DNA from: Rhodothalassiaceae bacterium
GTDB lineage: Bacteria > Pseudomonadota > Alphaproteobacteria > Sphingomonadales > Rhodothalassiaceae
Direction: 5' to 3'
NCBI GenBank assembly: GCA_026004935.1
Contig: BPKC01000001.1
Span: 1,651,491-1,715,490 of the forward strand
Length of the DNA: 64,000 bases
In this document: piece by piece, positions 44,713 through 54,089 of the stretch
Layout of the letters: every line of letters begins with the position of its first letter
Numbering within the stretch: the first letter of the stretch is position 1
Program-made: the position numbers and the translations under genes
Notes under the pieces: model-generated
What the model was told of the DNA's origin: nothing
Database searches by the model: none
Seen by the model: only the letters and a program-made list of their open reading frames with translations

Positions 44713-46101
44713 GTGCGGGTGCTCGTGTGCGGAGCGGGAGAGGTCGGCTACCACGTCGCGGATCATCTCGCGCGGCTCGGTCACGACGTCACCGTGATCG
44801 ACCGCTCGCCGCGGCTCGTGCGCCGGATCTCCGATCTCATGGAGGTGCGGGCGATCGAGGGGCACGCATCCGACCCGGCCGTGCTCGAGCGCGCGCAGGC
44901 GGCGGACGCCGATCTGCTCATCGCGGTGACCGCGCTCGACGAGGTCAATCTCGTCGCCTGCCAGGTGGCGCGCACGCTCTTCGACGTCTCCGAGGTGATC
45001 GCGCGGGTGCGCAATCCCTCCTATCTTCAGCCGCGCTGGCAGCGGCTGTTCGGCGCGGATCCGGGTTTCGCGCTCAGCCCCGACCGCATCATCTCGCCCG
45101 AGGCGGAGGTCGCATCCGCGATCTTCGCGTCGCTCGAGGTGCCCGGCGCGACCTTGAGCCTGCGATTCGCCGAGGGACGGGTGCGGGTGCTCGGCCTGCA
45201 TCTGGGCGAGGACTGCCCCGTCGTCGAAACCCCCCTGCGCCAGCTCACCGAGCTCTTTCCCGATCTTGCCGTGCGCGTGATGGCGGTGGAGCGGGAAGGC
45301 CGGCTGCGGGCCGTGACGAGCGACGACCAGCTTCTTGTCGGCGACTCGATCTACATCGCCGTGCGCGACGGCCAGGTGGACCGTGCGCTTGCCGCCTTCG
45401 GCATCGAGGCGAAGCCCGCGCGGGACCTCATCATCGTCGGCGGCGGCGAGGTCGGCGTCGGACTTGCGCGGCTCATGGAGCGGCACCGCCGCGACGTCCA
45501 TGTGAAGATCATCGAAAAGGACGAGGACCGCGCGGCGTTTGCGGCCGACCAGGTCTCGCGCAGCGTGGTCCTGAACGGCGACGCGCTGCAGATCGACGTC
45601 CTGCAGGAGGCGGGGATCGAGAACGCCGACACGCTGGTCGCCGTGACCAATCTCGACCAGGCCAACATTCTCGCATCCCTGCTCGCCCGCCACTTGGGCG
45701 AGGACATCCGCACGCTCGCCCTGATCTCGCGCGAGGCCTTCGCGCCGCTCGTCCACGAGATCGGCATCGACGTGCGCATCGATCCCAGGGCGATCACGAT
45801 CTCGAGCATCCTGCGGCACATCCGCCGCGGCGGCATCCGCCAGGTGCGGACCATCGCCGACGGGCGCGGCGAGATCCTGGAGGTGCGGCTGCTCGAGCAT
45901 GCGCGCATCGTCCACAAGCGCATCCGCGAGGCGGGGCTGCCGCAGGGCGTCGTGGTGGGCGCCATCGTGCGCGGGGACGAGACCATCATCGCGCGCCCCG
46001 ACACGCCGCTGGAAGCCGGCGACAGCGTCATCGTCTTCGCCGAACGCGACGCCGTGCGCGAGCTCGAAAACCTGCTCATGGTGGACGCCATCTTCTATTG
46101 A
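44713..46101 (+). CDS. trkA: Trk potassium uptake regulator TrkA
   Basis: A 462-residue peripheral membrane protein with two RCK modules. The first begins VRVLVCGAGEVGYHVADHL and the second IIVGGGEVGVGLARL, each followed by a TrkA-C domain. It binds NAD(H) and gates TrkH/TrkG K+ channels. The start is GTG at 44713 with GGGAGAGCAGGG upstream. It is the last gene of the ntr cluster. In many alphaproteobacteria a D-amino-acid aminotransferase gene and hfq follow; here a repeat array follows and the aminotransferase is found 13 kb away. Confidence 0.95.
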   Translation: MRVLVCGAGEVGYHVADHLARLGHDVTVIDRSPRLVRRISDLMEVRAIEGHASDPAVLERAQAADADLLIAVTALDEVNLVACQVARTLFDVSEVIARVRNPSYLQPRWQRLFGADPGFALSPDRIISPEAEVASAIFASLEVPGATLSLRFAEGRVRVLGLHLGEDCPVVETPLRQLTELFPDLAVRVMAVEREGRLRAVTSDDQLLVGDSIYIAVRDGQVDRALAAFGIEAKPARDLIIVGGGEVGVGLARLMERHRRDVHVKIIEKDEDRAAFAADQVSRSVVLNGDALQIDVLQEAGIENADTLVAVTNLDQANILASLLARHLGEDIRTLALISREAFAPLVHEIGIDVRIDPRAITISSILRHIRRGGIRQVRTIADGRGEILEVRLLEHARIVHKRIREAGLPQGVVVGAIVRGDETIIARPDTPLEAGDSVIVFAERDAVRELENLLMVDAIFY

Positions 46102-46262
46102 GCGCGGCCGCTCGTCGCTGCTCCCCGCCTCGTCCGGCATCGCCCGGCGGCCATCGCTGCTCAGGGGTGCCGGCAGGCCGGCGGTGACCCTCCCGCATCG
46201 CATCATGCGCAACCCGGCCGGCGGTGGCGCCACTCCCGACGCCGGCGCTTGGCCCTGGTGGC

Positions 46263-46765
46263 GGCTGGATCCGCCGATCAAGTCGGCGGATGACGAAGGG
46301 AGGGGGAGCGGCGGATGGCGCGGAACGGCCCGGCGGCGCGTGCGCCCATCTGTCGGAACTCCGAGTGGCCTTCTGATGCTCGATGACCGATGACTGATCA
46401 CTGAATCGTCGTTCGCCGGCTTGACCGGCGAACCCTTCCAGTCATCGGTCATCGGTCATCAGTGATCAGTTTCATCTTGGGGACGGACGCATGGCGGGTG
46501 ACGCCCTTCCAGACGCGTCGTTCGCCCGCTTGACCGGCGAACCCATCGGGCGGCGACCGCATCTCCGGCACCGGTGATTGCCCCCGCTTCCCGCTGGACC
46601 CGCCGGTCAAGCCGGCGGGTGACGAGGAGATAGTGCCGGCGGGTGCCCCTCTCCGTTCTCGTGATTCGCCGCGAAAGCGGCGAATCCAGCCGCCGCACGT
46701 GACGGCCTCGGCGCCGGAAATTGGTCCAGCTTGCCGCTGGAACCGGCGGTCCAGCCGGCGGTGAC
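46263..46765. repeat. Palindromic repeat array 5, inverted partner of array 4
   Basis: The array contains ATCCGCCGA, GTTCGCCGG, ACCCGCCGG and ATTCGCCGC type palindromes, plus heptamer runs at 46383-46395 and 46441-46470. About 190 bp (roughly 46408-46600) read on the minus strand are nearly identical to 17994-18180 in array 4, including the unique linker ATGAAACTGATCACTGATGA. The remaining ~160 bp before the next gene carry no recognisable feature; nor does 46102-46262. Confidence 0.88.
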
Positions 46766-46927
46766 GGGAACCGGGGGGCCGGCCCGCCGCATGGGCGGGA
46801 GGATGGCGCGAACCGCGGGCAAGGTGCCGGCAAAGCTTGACCTGCCGGTGCCGGCGGCGGATGGATCGGGGCGGAAGCCAGCCGCATCCGCGCGCTGCGG
46901 CAGTCGGCAGGCGGGAAAAGGCGGGCC

Positions 46928-47839
46928 ATGCAACAGAACGCGCCGAGGGAAGAACGGGCACCGGCCGCGGACCTCGCCTATGTGCTGGGGCGCCTGCGCG
47001 AGGCGGATCCCGAGCGCGCGCTCGCCGTCGCCTTCGCGCCGCGGGCCCTGCGCGCGCGTCTTGCGCTGATCGCCGCGCTCGATCTTGAAGCCGGCGCGAT
47101 AATTTCGCGCGCGGGCGAGCCGGCCGCGGCCCTGCTGCGCATCGCCTGGTGGAAGGAGGCGATTGCGGAGGCGGCCGCCGGCCGGCCTGAGGCCCAGCCT
47201 CTGCTGCGCCTGGTTGCGGCAGAGCGGGGCAGGCCGGGGGTCGAGCCCGCGGCGCTTGCGGAATTGTTCGCGGCGCGCGAGGGCTTTCTCGGCGAGGACG
47301 GGGCGCTTTCGCTGGCCGAGGCGCGCGCGCGGGCACGGGCGACCGGCGGCCGGGTCAACCGGCTGTGGGCGGCGGCGCTGCTCGCCGGCAGCCGCCTGCC
47401 GCGGGAGACCGCCGAGGCCGTCGCAGCCGCCGCCGAGCATCTCGGCACCGCGCTTCAGCTTACGCGCTATCTCCACGCCGTGCGACGCGAGGCCGAGAGG
47501 GGCCGGCTGTGGCTGCCGGGGCTCGAACCCGCGCTGCGCGACCGGGTGCCGGGCCGGCGCGTCAGCCAGGGCCCCTGGCCCGAGGAGCTGCGCCGGCTCG
47601 TGGCTGGGCTTGCGGATGCGGCGCGCGCCGAGCTTGATGCGGGCGAGGCTCTGCGTCCCCCCCGGCTGCCGCGACGGCTCATCGCCCCCTTTCTCTTGAG
47701 CGTCTTCGTGGCGCGTGATATCGCCGCGCTCGCATCCGCTGGGCATGACGTGCTGGCGGCCGATCTCGGCCGTCTCGGCCCGCGCGAGCTCGCCGCGCTG
47801 TGGCGACGGCGGATCCTGGGGCTGCCGCGGCGGCCCTGA
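46928..47839 (+). CDS. Squalene/phytoene synthase-fold protein (NDUFAF6-like)
   Basis: A 303-residue all-helical protein. It follows the trans-isoprenyl-diphosphate synthase head-to-head fold in outline: an ALAVAFAP opening, RIAWWKEAI (family RLQWWRDAI), and AAEHLGTALQLTRYLHAV with ELDAG near the second site. The aspartate-rich DxxxD metal motifs of true squalene or phytoene synthases are missing. It thus resembles the NDUFAF6/complex-I-assembly branch that is widespread in alphaproteobacteria. The start ATG at 46928 is taken. It lies 26 bp ahead of the acyl-CoA dehydrogenase and may share its operon. Confidence 0.75.
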   Translation: MQQNAPREERAPAADLAYVLGRLREADPERALAVAFAPRALRARLALIAALDLEAGAIISRAGEPAAALLRIAWWKEAIAEAAAGRPEAQPLLRLVAAERGRPGVEPAALAELFAAREGFLGEDGALSLAEARARARATGGRVNRLWAAALLAGSRLPRETAEAVAAAAEHLGTALQLTRYLHAVRREAERGRLWLPGLEPALRDRVPGRRVSQGPWPEELRRLVAGLADAARAELDAGEALRPPRLPRRLIAPFLLSVFVARDIAALASAGHDVLAADLGRLGPRELAALWRRRILGLPRRP

Positions 47840-47865
47840 TCCAGCGGGAACAGGGGATCCGGAGG

Positions 47866-49014
47866 ATGGATTTTGCGCTCAGCGAGGATCAACGCCTGAT
47901 CCAGGAGACGGCCCGCGCCTTCGCCGAGGAGGAGATGGCCCCGCATGCGGCGGAATGGGATGAGCGCAAGATCTTCCCGAAGGAGACGCTGCGCAAGGCC
48001 GCCGCTCTCGGCTTTGCCGCGATCTACGTGCCCGAGGAGCTGGGCGGGGCCGGGCTCGGCCGGCTGGATGCGGCGCTCGTGATCGAGCAGCTCGCGCGCG
48101 CCTGCCCGTCCACGGCGGCCTACATCTCCATCCACAACATGGCGACCTGGATGATCGCGCGCTTCGGCCCCGCGGATCTGGCGCGGCGCCTCGTGCCGGA
48201 TCTCGCCGCCATGGAGCTGTTCGCCAGCTACTGCCTGACCGAGCCCAACGCCGGCTCGGACGCGGCGTCCCTCAGGACGAGGGCGGAGCGCGACGGCGAC
48301 CATTACGTGCTGAACGGCACGAAGGCCTTCATCTCGGGTGCGGGCGAGCACGGCTCGGACGTCTATGTCGTGATGGCGCGCACAGGCGGCGAGGGTGCGC
48401 ACGGGATCACCGCCTTCGTCGTCGAGAAGGGGACGCCGGGCCTGAGCTTCGGCGCCCAGGAGCGCAAGCTCGGCTGGCACTCGCAGCCAACCGCCATGGT
48501 CCATCTCGACAACTGCCGGGTCCCCGCCGGCAACCGCCTCGGCGCGGAGGGCGAAGGTTTCAAGATCGCCATGCAGGGGCTCGACGGCGGGCGCATCAAC
48601 ATCGGCGCCTGTTCGCTGGGCGGCGCGCAGTTCGCGCTGGAGCAGGCGCTCGCCCATGTGCGGGAACGCCGCCAGTTCGGCCGCGCGATCGCGGACTTCC
48701 AGGCCACCCAGTTCAAGCTCGCCGACATGGCGACCGAGCTCGAGGCGGCGCGTCTGATGATCTATCGCGCCGCCTGGAAGCTCGACCATGAGGCGCCCGA
48801 CAGGACGGCGGCGGCCGCCCAGGCCAAGCGCTTTGCGACCGATGTCGGATTCCGGGTCGCGAACGAGGCGGTGCAGCTGTTCGGCGGCTACGGCTATCTC
48901 ATGGACTATCCGGTGGAGCGCATCCTGCGGGATCTCAGAGTCCACCAGATTCTCGAAGGCACGAACGAGATCATGCGGGTGATCATCGCCCGCCATCTCC
49001 TCGGCCGCCGGTAG
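47866..49014 (+). CDS. Isobutyryl-CoA dehydrogenase (ACAD8-like)
   Basis: A 382-residue FAD acyl-CoA dehydrogenase. The segments AYISIHNM, FASYCLTEP and SDAASLRTRAE, together with KAFISGAGE, GLDGGRINIGACSLGG and FGGYGYLMDYPVERILRD, match the isobutyryl-CoA dehydrogenase (valine degradation) group far better than short- or medium-chain enzymes. The catalytic base is Glu364 in LEGTNE. The start ATG at 47866 has AGGGGA upstream. A crotonase-like gene follows 34 bp later, suggesting a branched-chain acyl-CoA pathway operon. Confidence 0.9.
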   Translation: MDFALSEDQRLIQETARAFAEEEMAPHAAEWDERKIFPKETLRKAAALGFAAIYVPEELGGAGLGRLDAALVIEQLARACPSTAAYISIHNMATWMIARFGPADLARRLVPDLAAMELFASYCLTEPNAGSDAASLRTRAERDGDHYVLNGTKAFISGAGEHGSDVYVVMARTGGEGAHGITAFVVEKGTPGLSFGAQERKLGWHSQPTAMVHLDNCRVPAGNRLGAEGEGFKIAMQGLDGGRINIGACSLGGAQFALEQALAHVRERRQFGRAIADFQATQFKLADMATELEAARLMIYRAAWKLDHEAPDRTAAAAQAKRFATDVGFRVANEAVQLFGGYGYLMDYPVERILRDLRVHQILEGTNEIMRVIIARHLLGRR

Positions 49015-49048
49015 CCCGGCGGACGGGGCGCATCGGGAGAGGAAGCGG

Positions 49049-49873
49049 ATGCGGCGCGGAATTGCCATCGCGGGCTATGAGGAGCGCTTTCCTTCACTTG
49101 GCTTTGCCGATCTGGGTGAAGGCATCCTCGAAATTACGCTGGCCAGGCCCGGGCGGCTCAACGCCGCGGATGCGGACATGCACCGGGATCTGAGCCGCGT
49201 CTTCCGCGCGGCGGGCGAGGACGAGGCGGTCTCGGTGGTGCTCGTGCGCGGCGAGGGCGGCCAGTTCTCCGCCGGCGGCGATTTCTCCCTGATCGAGGAG
49301 ATGATCGCGGACGACGACACCTGGATCCGCGTCTTCGACGAGGCGCGCGAGCTGGTCTACGGGATCATCGACTGCCGCGCGCCGGTCGTGGCCGCGATCG
49401 AGGGGGTCGCGGTCGGCGCGGGGCTCGCGGTCGCGCTGCTCGCCGACATTTCGGTCGCCGGCGAGAGCGCGCGGCTGCTCGACGGCCATGTGAAGCTCGG
49501 GGTCGCGGCGGGCGATCATGCGGTGATCATCTGGCCGCTCTTGATCGGCATGGCGCGCGCCAAGTACCATCTGCTCACCAACACCCCCGTCCGCGGGCGC
49601 GAGGCGGCCGAGATGGGGCTTGTCAGCCTTGCGGTGCCCGATGAGGAGGTCGCCGCGAAGGCCGAGGAGATCGCCTTCCAGCTCGCCCGCGGCAGCCGCA
49701 CCGCCGTGCGTTTCACCAAGCAGGCGCTCAACAACTGGATCCGGCTCGCCGGGCCGGCCTTCGACGCCTCGCTTGCGATGGAGTTCATGGGCTTCAGGCT
49801 CGCGGACATCCGCGAGGGGCTTGCGGCGCTCAAGGACAAGCGGCCGCCGCGCTTTCCCTCCGCCGGCCGGTGA
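49049..49873 (+). CDS. Crotonase-family protein lacking both hydratase glutamates
   Basis: A 274-residue crotonase fold with oxyanion-hole segments FSAGGDFSL and GVAVGAGLAVALLAD. The two glutamates of enoyl-CoA hydratase are replaced: the QPEI position reads DGHV and the SLAMEM position reads ARAKYH. The motif GVAAGDHAVIIWPLL, with an Asp in the active-site loop, marks a recurring subgroup whose reaction I cannot name. It may be a hydrolase, isomerase or dehydratase of acyl-CoA. The start ATG at 49049 has GGGAGAGG upstream. It follows isobutyryl-CoA dehydrogenase, so a role in valine or related branched-chain catabolism is plausible. Confidence 0.83.
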   Translation: MRRGIAIAGYEERFPSLGFADLGEGILEITLARPGRLNAADADMHRDLSRVFRAAGEDEAVSVVLVRGEGGQFSAGGDFSLIEEMIADDDTWIRVFDEARELVYGIIDCRAPVVAAIEGVAVGAGLAVALLADISVAGESARLLDGHVKLGVAAGDHAVIIWPLLIGMARAKYHLLTNTPVRGREAAEMGLVSLAVPDEEVAAKAEEIAFQLARGSRTAVRFTKQALNNWIRLAGPAFDASLAMEFMGFRLADIREGLAALKDKRPPRFPSAGR

Positions 49874-49949
49874 GCGACGCCCCGGCGCAACCGCCCCGCG
49901 CGCCGCCGCTCTCCCTTCCTCATCCGCGGGCGTCGTCGCTGGCGGGCTT

Positions 49950-51110
49950 CGTCACCCGCCGCTACTCTCTCTTCGTCGCACGCCGCCTTCAGCGGCGGGT
50001 CCGTTCCCTTTCCCTCGTCTCCCGCCGGCTTGACCGGCGGGTCTGCTCCTTTCCTCGTCACCCGCCGGCTTGACCGGCGGGTCCAGCCGGCGGCGGAGCC
50101 ACCCACAAACCTCGGAGCTGCGTTCACCGTCGGCTGGGTTCGCCGGTCGAGCCGGCGACCGACGCAAGAGGAGAGCGTCGCCCGCCGGTGCGCACTCCCC
50201 GGCATCGGACGCCAACTTGACCGCCAGGTCCGTCTTCCCCGCGCCACCCGCCTGATCGACCGGCGGGTCTGCCCCTTTCCTCGTCACCCGCCGGCTTGAC
50301 CGGCGGGTCCAGCCGGCGGCGGAGCCACCCACAAACCTCGGAGCTGCGTTCACCGTCGGCTGGGTTCGCCGGTCAAGCCGGCGAACGACGCATGGGGAAG
50401 GCGTCACCGCGCGCGCGCACCCCTTCTCGCCACCCGGCGGCTCGACCGGCGGGTCTGCTCCTTTCCTCGTCACCCGCCGGCTTGACCGGCGGGTCTGCCC
50501 CTTTCCTCGTCACCCGCCGGCTTGACCGGCGGGTCCAGCCGGCGGCGGAGCCACCCACAAACCTCGGAGCTGCGTTCGCCGCCTGATGGGTTCGCCGGTC
50601 AAGCCGGCGAACGACGCATGGGGAAGGCGTCACCCCGCGCGCGCACCCTTTCTCGCCACCCGGCGGCTCGACCGGCGGGTCCTACCCTTTGCCCCGTCAC
50701 CCGCCGGCTTGACCGGCGGGTCCAGCCGGCGGCGGAGCCACCCACAAACCTCGGAGCTGCGTTCACCGTCGGCTGGGTTCGCCGGTCAAGCCGGCGAACG
50801 ACGCATGGGGAAGGCGTCACCGCGCGCGCGCACCCTTTCTCGCCACCCGGCGGCTCGACCGGCGGGTCTGCCCCTTTCCTCGTCACCCGCCGGCTTGACC
50901 GGCGGGTCTGCCCCTTTCCTCGTCACCCGCCGGCTTGACCGGCGGGTCCAGCCGGCGGCGGAGCCACCCACAAACCTCGGAGCTGCGTTCACCGTCGGCT
51001 GGGTTCGCCGGTCAAGCCGGCGAACGACGATTCAGGGATCAGTCAACAGTCATCAGTCATCGGTCATCAGTCATCAGTCATCAGTCATCAGACATCAGCG
51101 ACCAGCGACC
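49950..51110. repeat. Palindromic repeat array 6
   Basis: The array is made of ACCCGCCGG and GTTCGCCGG palindromes set head to head around a conserved linker (GGAGCCACCCACAAACCTCG then GAGCTGCG). The composite recurs at about 50060-50165, 50280-50395, 50510-50615, 50695-50805 and 50920-51025. Copies are joined by GGCGGGTCTGCYCCTTTCCT linkers and CACCCGGCGGCTCGACCGGC variants. It ends with TCATCRG heptamers at 51041-51105. It lies between convergent gene ends. Confidence 0.9.
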
Positions 51111-51175
51111 GGCGTGGTGAACGCCACCCGCCGCCGGGTATCCCCGATCGTCTCGGGCGCCGGCGTCGGGCGCGG

Positions 51176-51634
51176 TCAGGCGGCGGCGGGTTCCTCGGCG
51201 CAGGGGTGGAGGAGGGCGACGAGGTCGCCGAGTCTGAGATCGAACTCGAGCAGCAGGACCGCGAGTTCCGCCACGAAGGCCTCATAGCTCGGCGGCCGGG
51301 GCACCCGCGTGCGGCTTTCGATGCGCCAGCGGCCGCGCGGATCCATGGCGATCCGCCAGCCCGGCACCTCGCGCGCCGCCGCCAGCAGGGCGAGCGCCCG
51401 CCGCCGCAGCTCCGGCCCCTCCACCGAAAACGGCACCGTGCCGAGGCAGCACTGCAGCACCAGGATCGCCTCCCTGTCCGAGTCGGGGTGCAGCGCGCCG
51501 ACGATCTCTCGCGCGCGCCAGTGGAGGCGGAAGCGGCGCGGCGCCTGGCGGCTTTCGAGATCGCCGAGCCGCGCCTCGAGCGTCTCGAGCGCCTGCTCGA
51601 ATGCCGGTCGCGCAAGGCCGCTGGTGCCCGCCAT
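51176..51634 (-). CDS. Hypothetical protein (152 aa)
   Basis: An alpha/beta protein of 152 residues. It starts MAGTSGLARPAFEQALETLEARLGDLE (helical) and contains a strand region with ILVLQCCLGTVPFS and a GWRIAMDPRGRWRIES hairpin, then a hydrophobic helix AVLLLEFDLRLGDLVALLH. No signal peptide or transmembrane helix is clear and no family is recognised. Codon use resembles neighbouring genes, supporting that it is real. Just upstream, at 51670-51687, the sequence CAATTGCGC is repeated twice in tandem in an AT-richer stretch and may be part of its promoter. leuD lies upstream in the same direction. Confidence 0.6.
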   Translation of the reverse strand: MAGTSGLARPAFEQALETLEARLGDLESRQAPRRFRLHWRAREIVGALHPDSDREAILVLQCCLGTVPFSVEGPELRRRALALLAAAREVPGWRIAMDPRGRWRIESRTRVPRPPSYEAFVAELAVLLLEFDLRLGDLVALLHPCAEEPAAA

Positions 51635-51742
51635 CGATCACCCCGCGTCGATTCGTGTTCTACTTCAGACAATTGCGCCAATTGCGCGGAACGACTTTGC
51701 CGCGACCGGATTTAATGTTCGGTAAAGGAAAGCGGCGGAATG

Positions 51743-52384
51743 TCACACGCCCCCGGTGTCGATGTCCGTCGTCGGCGTCGTCCACAGCCAGGGGGCCTCT
51801 TCGCGCTGGCGCGCCTCGAAGGCGCGGATGGTCTCGGCATGGTCCTGCAGGGTGAGCCCGATCTCGTCCAGCCCTTCAAGCAGGCAGCGCCGGCGGAAGG
51901 GATCGAGCGTGAAGGCGAAGACCGTGCCGTCGGCAAGCGCCACCTTCTGCGCCTCGAGATCGACGGTCACGGGCCGGCCCGCCTCGCCCTCGGCGGCGAT
52001 GCGCTCCAGCGCCGGGCGCGCGAGGGCGACCGTCAGCAGCCCGTTCTTGAAGGCGTTGGAGGCGAAGATGTCGGCGAAGCTTTCGGCGATCACCGCCCGG
52101 ATGCCGAGGTCCACGAGGCCCCAGACCGCATGCTCGCGGCTCGATCCGCAGCCGAAGTTGCGCCCGGCCACCAGGATGCGCGCGCCTTCGTAGCGCGACT
52201 GGTTCAGGGGGAAGTCCGGATCCGGCGTGCCGTCCGGCTTCAGCCGCCAGTTCTCGAAGGCGCCCTTGCCCAGCCCCTTGCGCGTGACGGCCTTGAGATA
52301 GCGCGCGGGCATGATGATGTCGGTGTCGATGTTGTCGCGCAGCAGCGGGATCGGGATGGAGGTAAGCTTGCGGAAGGGTTCCAT
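51743..52384 (-). CDS. leuD: 3-isopropylmalate dehydratase small subunit
   Basis: The 213-residue small (swivel) subunit of isopropylmalate isomerase in leucine synthesis. Signature sequences are NIDTDIIMPARYLK, GRNFGCGSSREHAVW and NAFKNGLL. The C-terminal segment FTLDPFRRRCLLEGLDEIGLTL is typical of the class. The start ATG at 52384 was fixed by the family N-terminus MEPFRKLTS. It lies 29 bp after leuC, as a leuCD operon. Confidence 0.96.
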   Translation of the reverse strand: MEPFRKLTSIPIPLLRDNIDTDIIMPARYLKAVTRKGLGKGAFENWRLKPDGTPDPDFPLNQSRYEGARILVAGRNFGCGSSREHAVWGLVDLGIRAVIAESFADIFASNAFKNGLLTVALARPALERIAAEGEAGRPVTVDLEAQKVALADGTVFAFTLDPFRRRCLLEGLDEIGLTLQDHAETIRAFEARQREEAPWLWTTPTTDIDTGGV

Positions 52385-52413
52385 GGGGCATGCTCTCCGG
52401 CTGACGGCCGCGT

Positions 52414-53850
52414 TCAGGACGCAAGCAGGCGGCGCACGTCGGTGATGCGGCCGGTGACGGCGGCCGCCGCAGCCATCGCCGGCGACATCAGATGCGTGCG
52501 CGCGCCGGGACCCTGGCGGCCAACGAAGTTGCGGTTGGAGGTGGAGGCGCAGCGTTCGCCGGGCGGCACCCTGTCCGGGTTCATGCCGAGGCAGGCCGAA
52601 CATCCCGGCTCGCGCCAGCTGCAGCCGGCGGCGATGAAGATGCGGTCGAGCCCTTCCGATTCCGCCTGCCGCTTGACGAGGCCGGAGCCCGGGACCACCA
52701 GCACCTCCTTCACATTGGCCGCGACCTTGCGGCCCTTGAGCACGGCAGCTGCCGCGCGCAGGTCCTCGATGCGGGCGTTGGTGCAGGAGCCGATGAAGAC
52801 GCGGTCGATCGCGATCTCCTCCATCGGCGTGCCGGGTTCGAGGTCCATGTAGGCGAGCGCCGCCTCGGCGGCCCTGCGCCGGGCGGGATCGGCGAAGTCG
52901 GCGGGATCGGGGACGCGGCCCGTCACCGGCACCACCTGCTCGGGCGAGGTGCCCCAGGTGACCTGCGGGGCGATGGCGGCGGCGTCGATCTCCACCTCGC
53001 GGTCGAAGACGGCCTCCGCGTCGCTGTGAAGCCTGCGCCAGGCGGCGACCGCCCGGTCCCACAGCTCGCCCTTCGGCGCGAGCGGGCGGCCCTCGAGATA
53101 CGCGAAGGTGACGTCATCCGGCGCGATGAGCCCGGCCCGCGCGCCCGCCTCGATGGCCATGTTGCAGAGCGTCATGCGCGCTTCCATGCCGAGCGCGCGC
53201 ACGGCCTCGCCCGCGAACTCGATGACATGCCCGGTGCCGCCGGCCGCGCCGATGACGCCGATCAGATGCAGCACCATGTCCTTGGCCGTCACCCCGGGGG
53301 CGGTGCGCCCGGAGAAGGTGACGCGCATGTTCCGGGCCTTCTTCAGAATCAGCGTCTGGGTGGCCAGCACATGGGCGATCTCGCTCGTGCCGATGCCGAA
53401 TGCGAGCGCCCCGAAGGCGCCGTGGGTAGCGGTGTGGCTGTCGCCGCACACCAGCGTCATGCCCGGCTGGGTCAGCCCCTGCTCCGGGCCGATGACATGG
53501 ACGATGCCCTGGCGCGGATCGGTGATCGGGATGTAGGGAATGCCGAAGTCGCGGCAGTTGCGGGCAAGAAGCTCGAGCTGCGTGCGCGAGAGCGGATCGG
53601 CGATCCGCACCCGGTCCGGCGTCGTCGGGACGTTGTGGTCGGGCACGGCAAGCTGCGCGTCGACCCGCCAGGGCCGCCGCCCGGCGAGCCGCAGATCCTC
53701 GAAGGCCTGTGGGCTCGTCACCTCGTGGATGAGCTGGCGGTCGATGTAGATGAGGGCCGTGTCCGCGCCGAGATCGGCGACGCGGTGCGCCGCCCAGATC
53801 TTGTCGTACATGGTCATGGGGCGCGGGGCGGGGCTGGTCGTGGCGGTCAT
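52414..53850 (-). CDS. leuC: 3-isopropylmalate dehydratase large subunit
   Basis: The 478-residue aconitase-type 4Fe-4S subunit. It contains [38 protein letters not shown] and the cluster cysteines in [13 protein letters not shown] and [13 protein letters not shown]. The start ATG at 53850 was selected because the longer frame upstream is not conserved-looking; the Shine-Dalgarno (GAGCGAGAC) is weak. It is divergent from thrB across a 239-bp region with an inverted repeat. Confidence 0.95.
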   Translation of the reverse strand: MTATTSPAPRPMTMYDKIWAAHRVADLGADTALIYIDRQLIHEVTSPQAFEDLRLAGRRPWRVDAQLAVPDHNVPTTPDRVRIADPLSRTQLELLARNCRDFGIPYIPITDPRQGIVHVIGPEQGLTQPGMTLVCGDSHTATHGAFGALAFGIGTSEIAHVLATQTLILKKARNMRVTFSGRTAPGVTAKDMVLHLIGVIGAAGGTGHVIEFAGEAVRALGMEARMTLCNMAIEAGARAGLIAPDDVTFAYLEGRPLAPKGELWDRAVAAWRRLHSDAEAVFDREVEIDAAAIAPQVTWGTSPEQVVPVTGRVPDPADFADPARRRAAEAALAYMDLEPGTPMEEIAIDRVFIGSCTNARIEDLRAAAAVLKGRKVAANVKEVLVVPGSGLVKRQAESEGLDRIFIAAGCSWREPGCSACLGMNPDRVPPGERCASTSNRNFVGRQGPGARTHLMSPAMAAAAAVTGRITDVRRLLAS

Positions 53851-53979
53851 GTCTCGCTCGTCGTCTTCGCGGGGCCGGGCGCGCAAACGGGGCGCAGAGG
53901 CCGGGCTCGAACTGTCAGGCTGAATGGCGGGGGCGGACGAAGCGTCCCCGCGCGCCGGTGCGGAAAACAATCTTGCGTA

Positions 53980-54024
53980 ATCCTTGCCGCAATGCAACAT
54001 GAAACTGCGACATGCCGCAAGGAT
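53980..54024. promoter_or_regulatory. Inverted repeat between leuC and thrB
   Basis: ATCCTTGCCGCA (53980-53991) and TGCCGCAAGGAT (54013-54024) pair at 11 of 12 positions. The arms lie in an AT-richer stretch between divergent leuC and thrB. It may be an operator or a leader hairpin for leuCD; no long T-run adjoins it. Confidence 0.4.
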
Positions 54025-54089
54025 CTTTGCCGCATCGCGCGGACGGCCGGCGCGGCAGGGCGGGACGGGAGCCGGGAAGGCGGACGAAC

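Noticed and set aside
42916-46452. 1178-codon minus-strand open frame antisense to ntrY, ntrX and trkA
   Set aside because: It is rich in His, Arg and Asp as expected for the antisense of GC-rich coding sequence; all three sense genes are clearly real.
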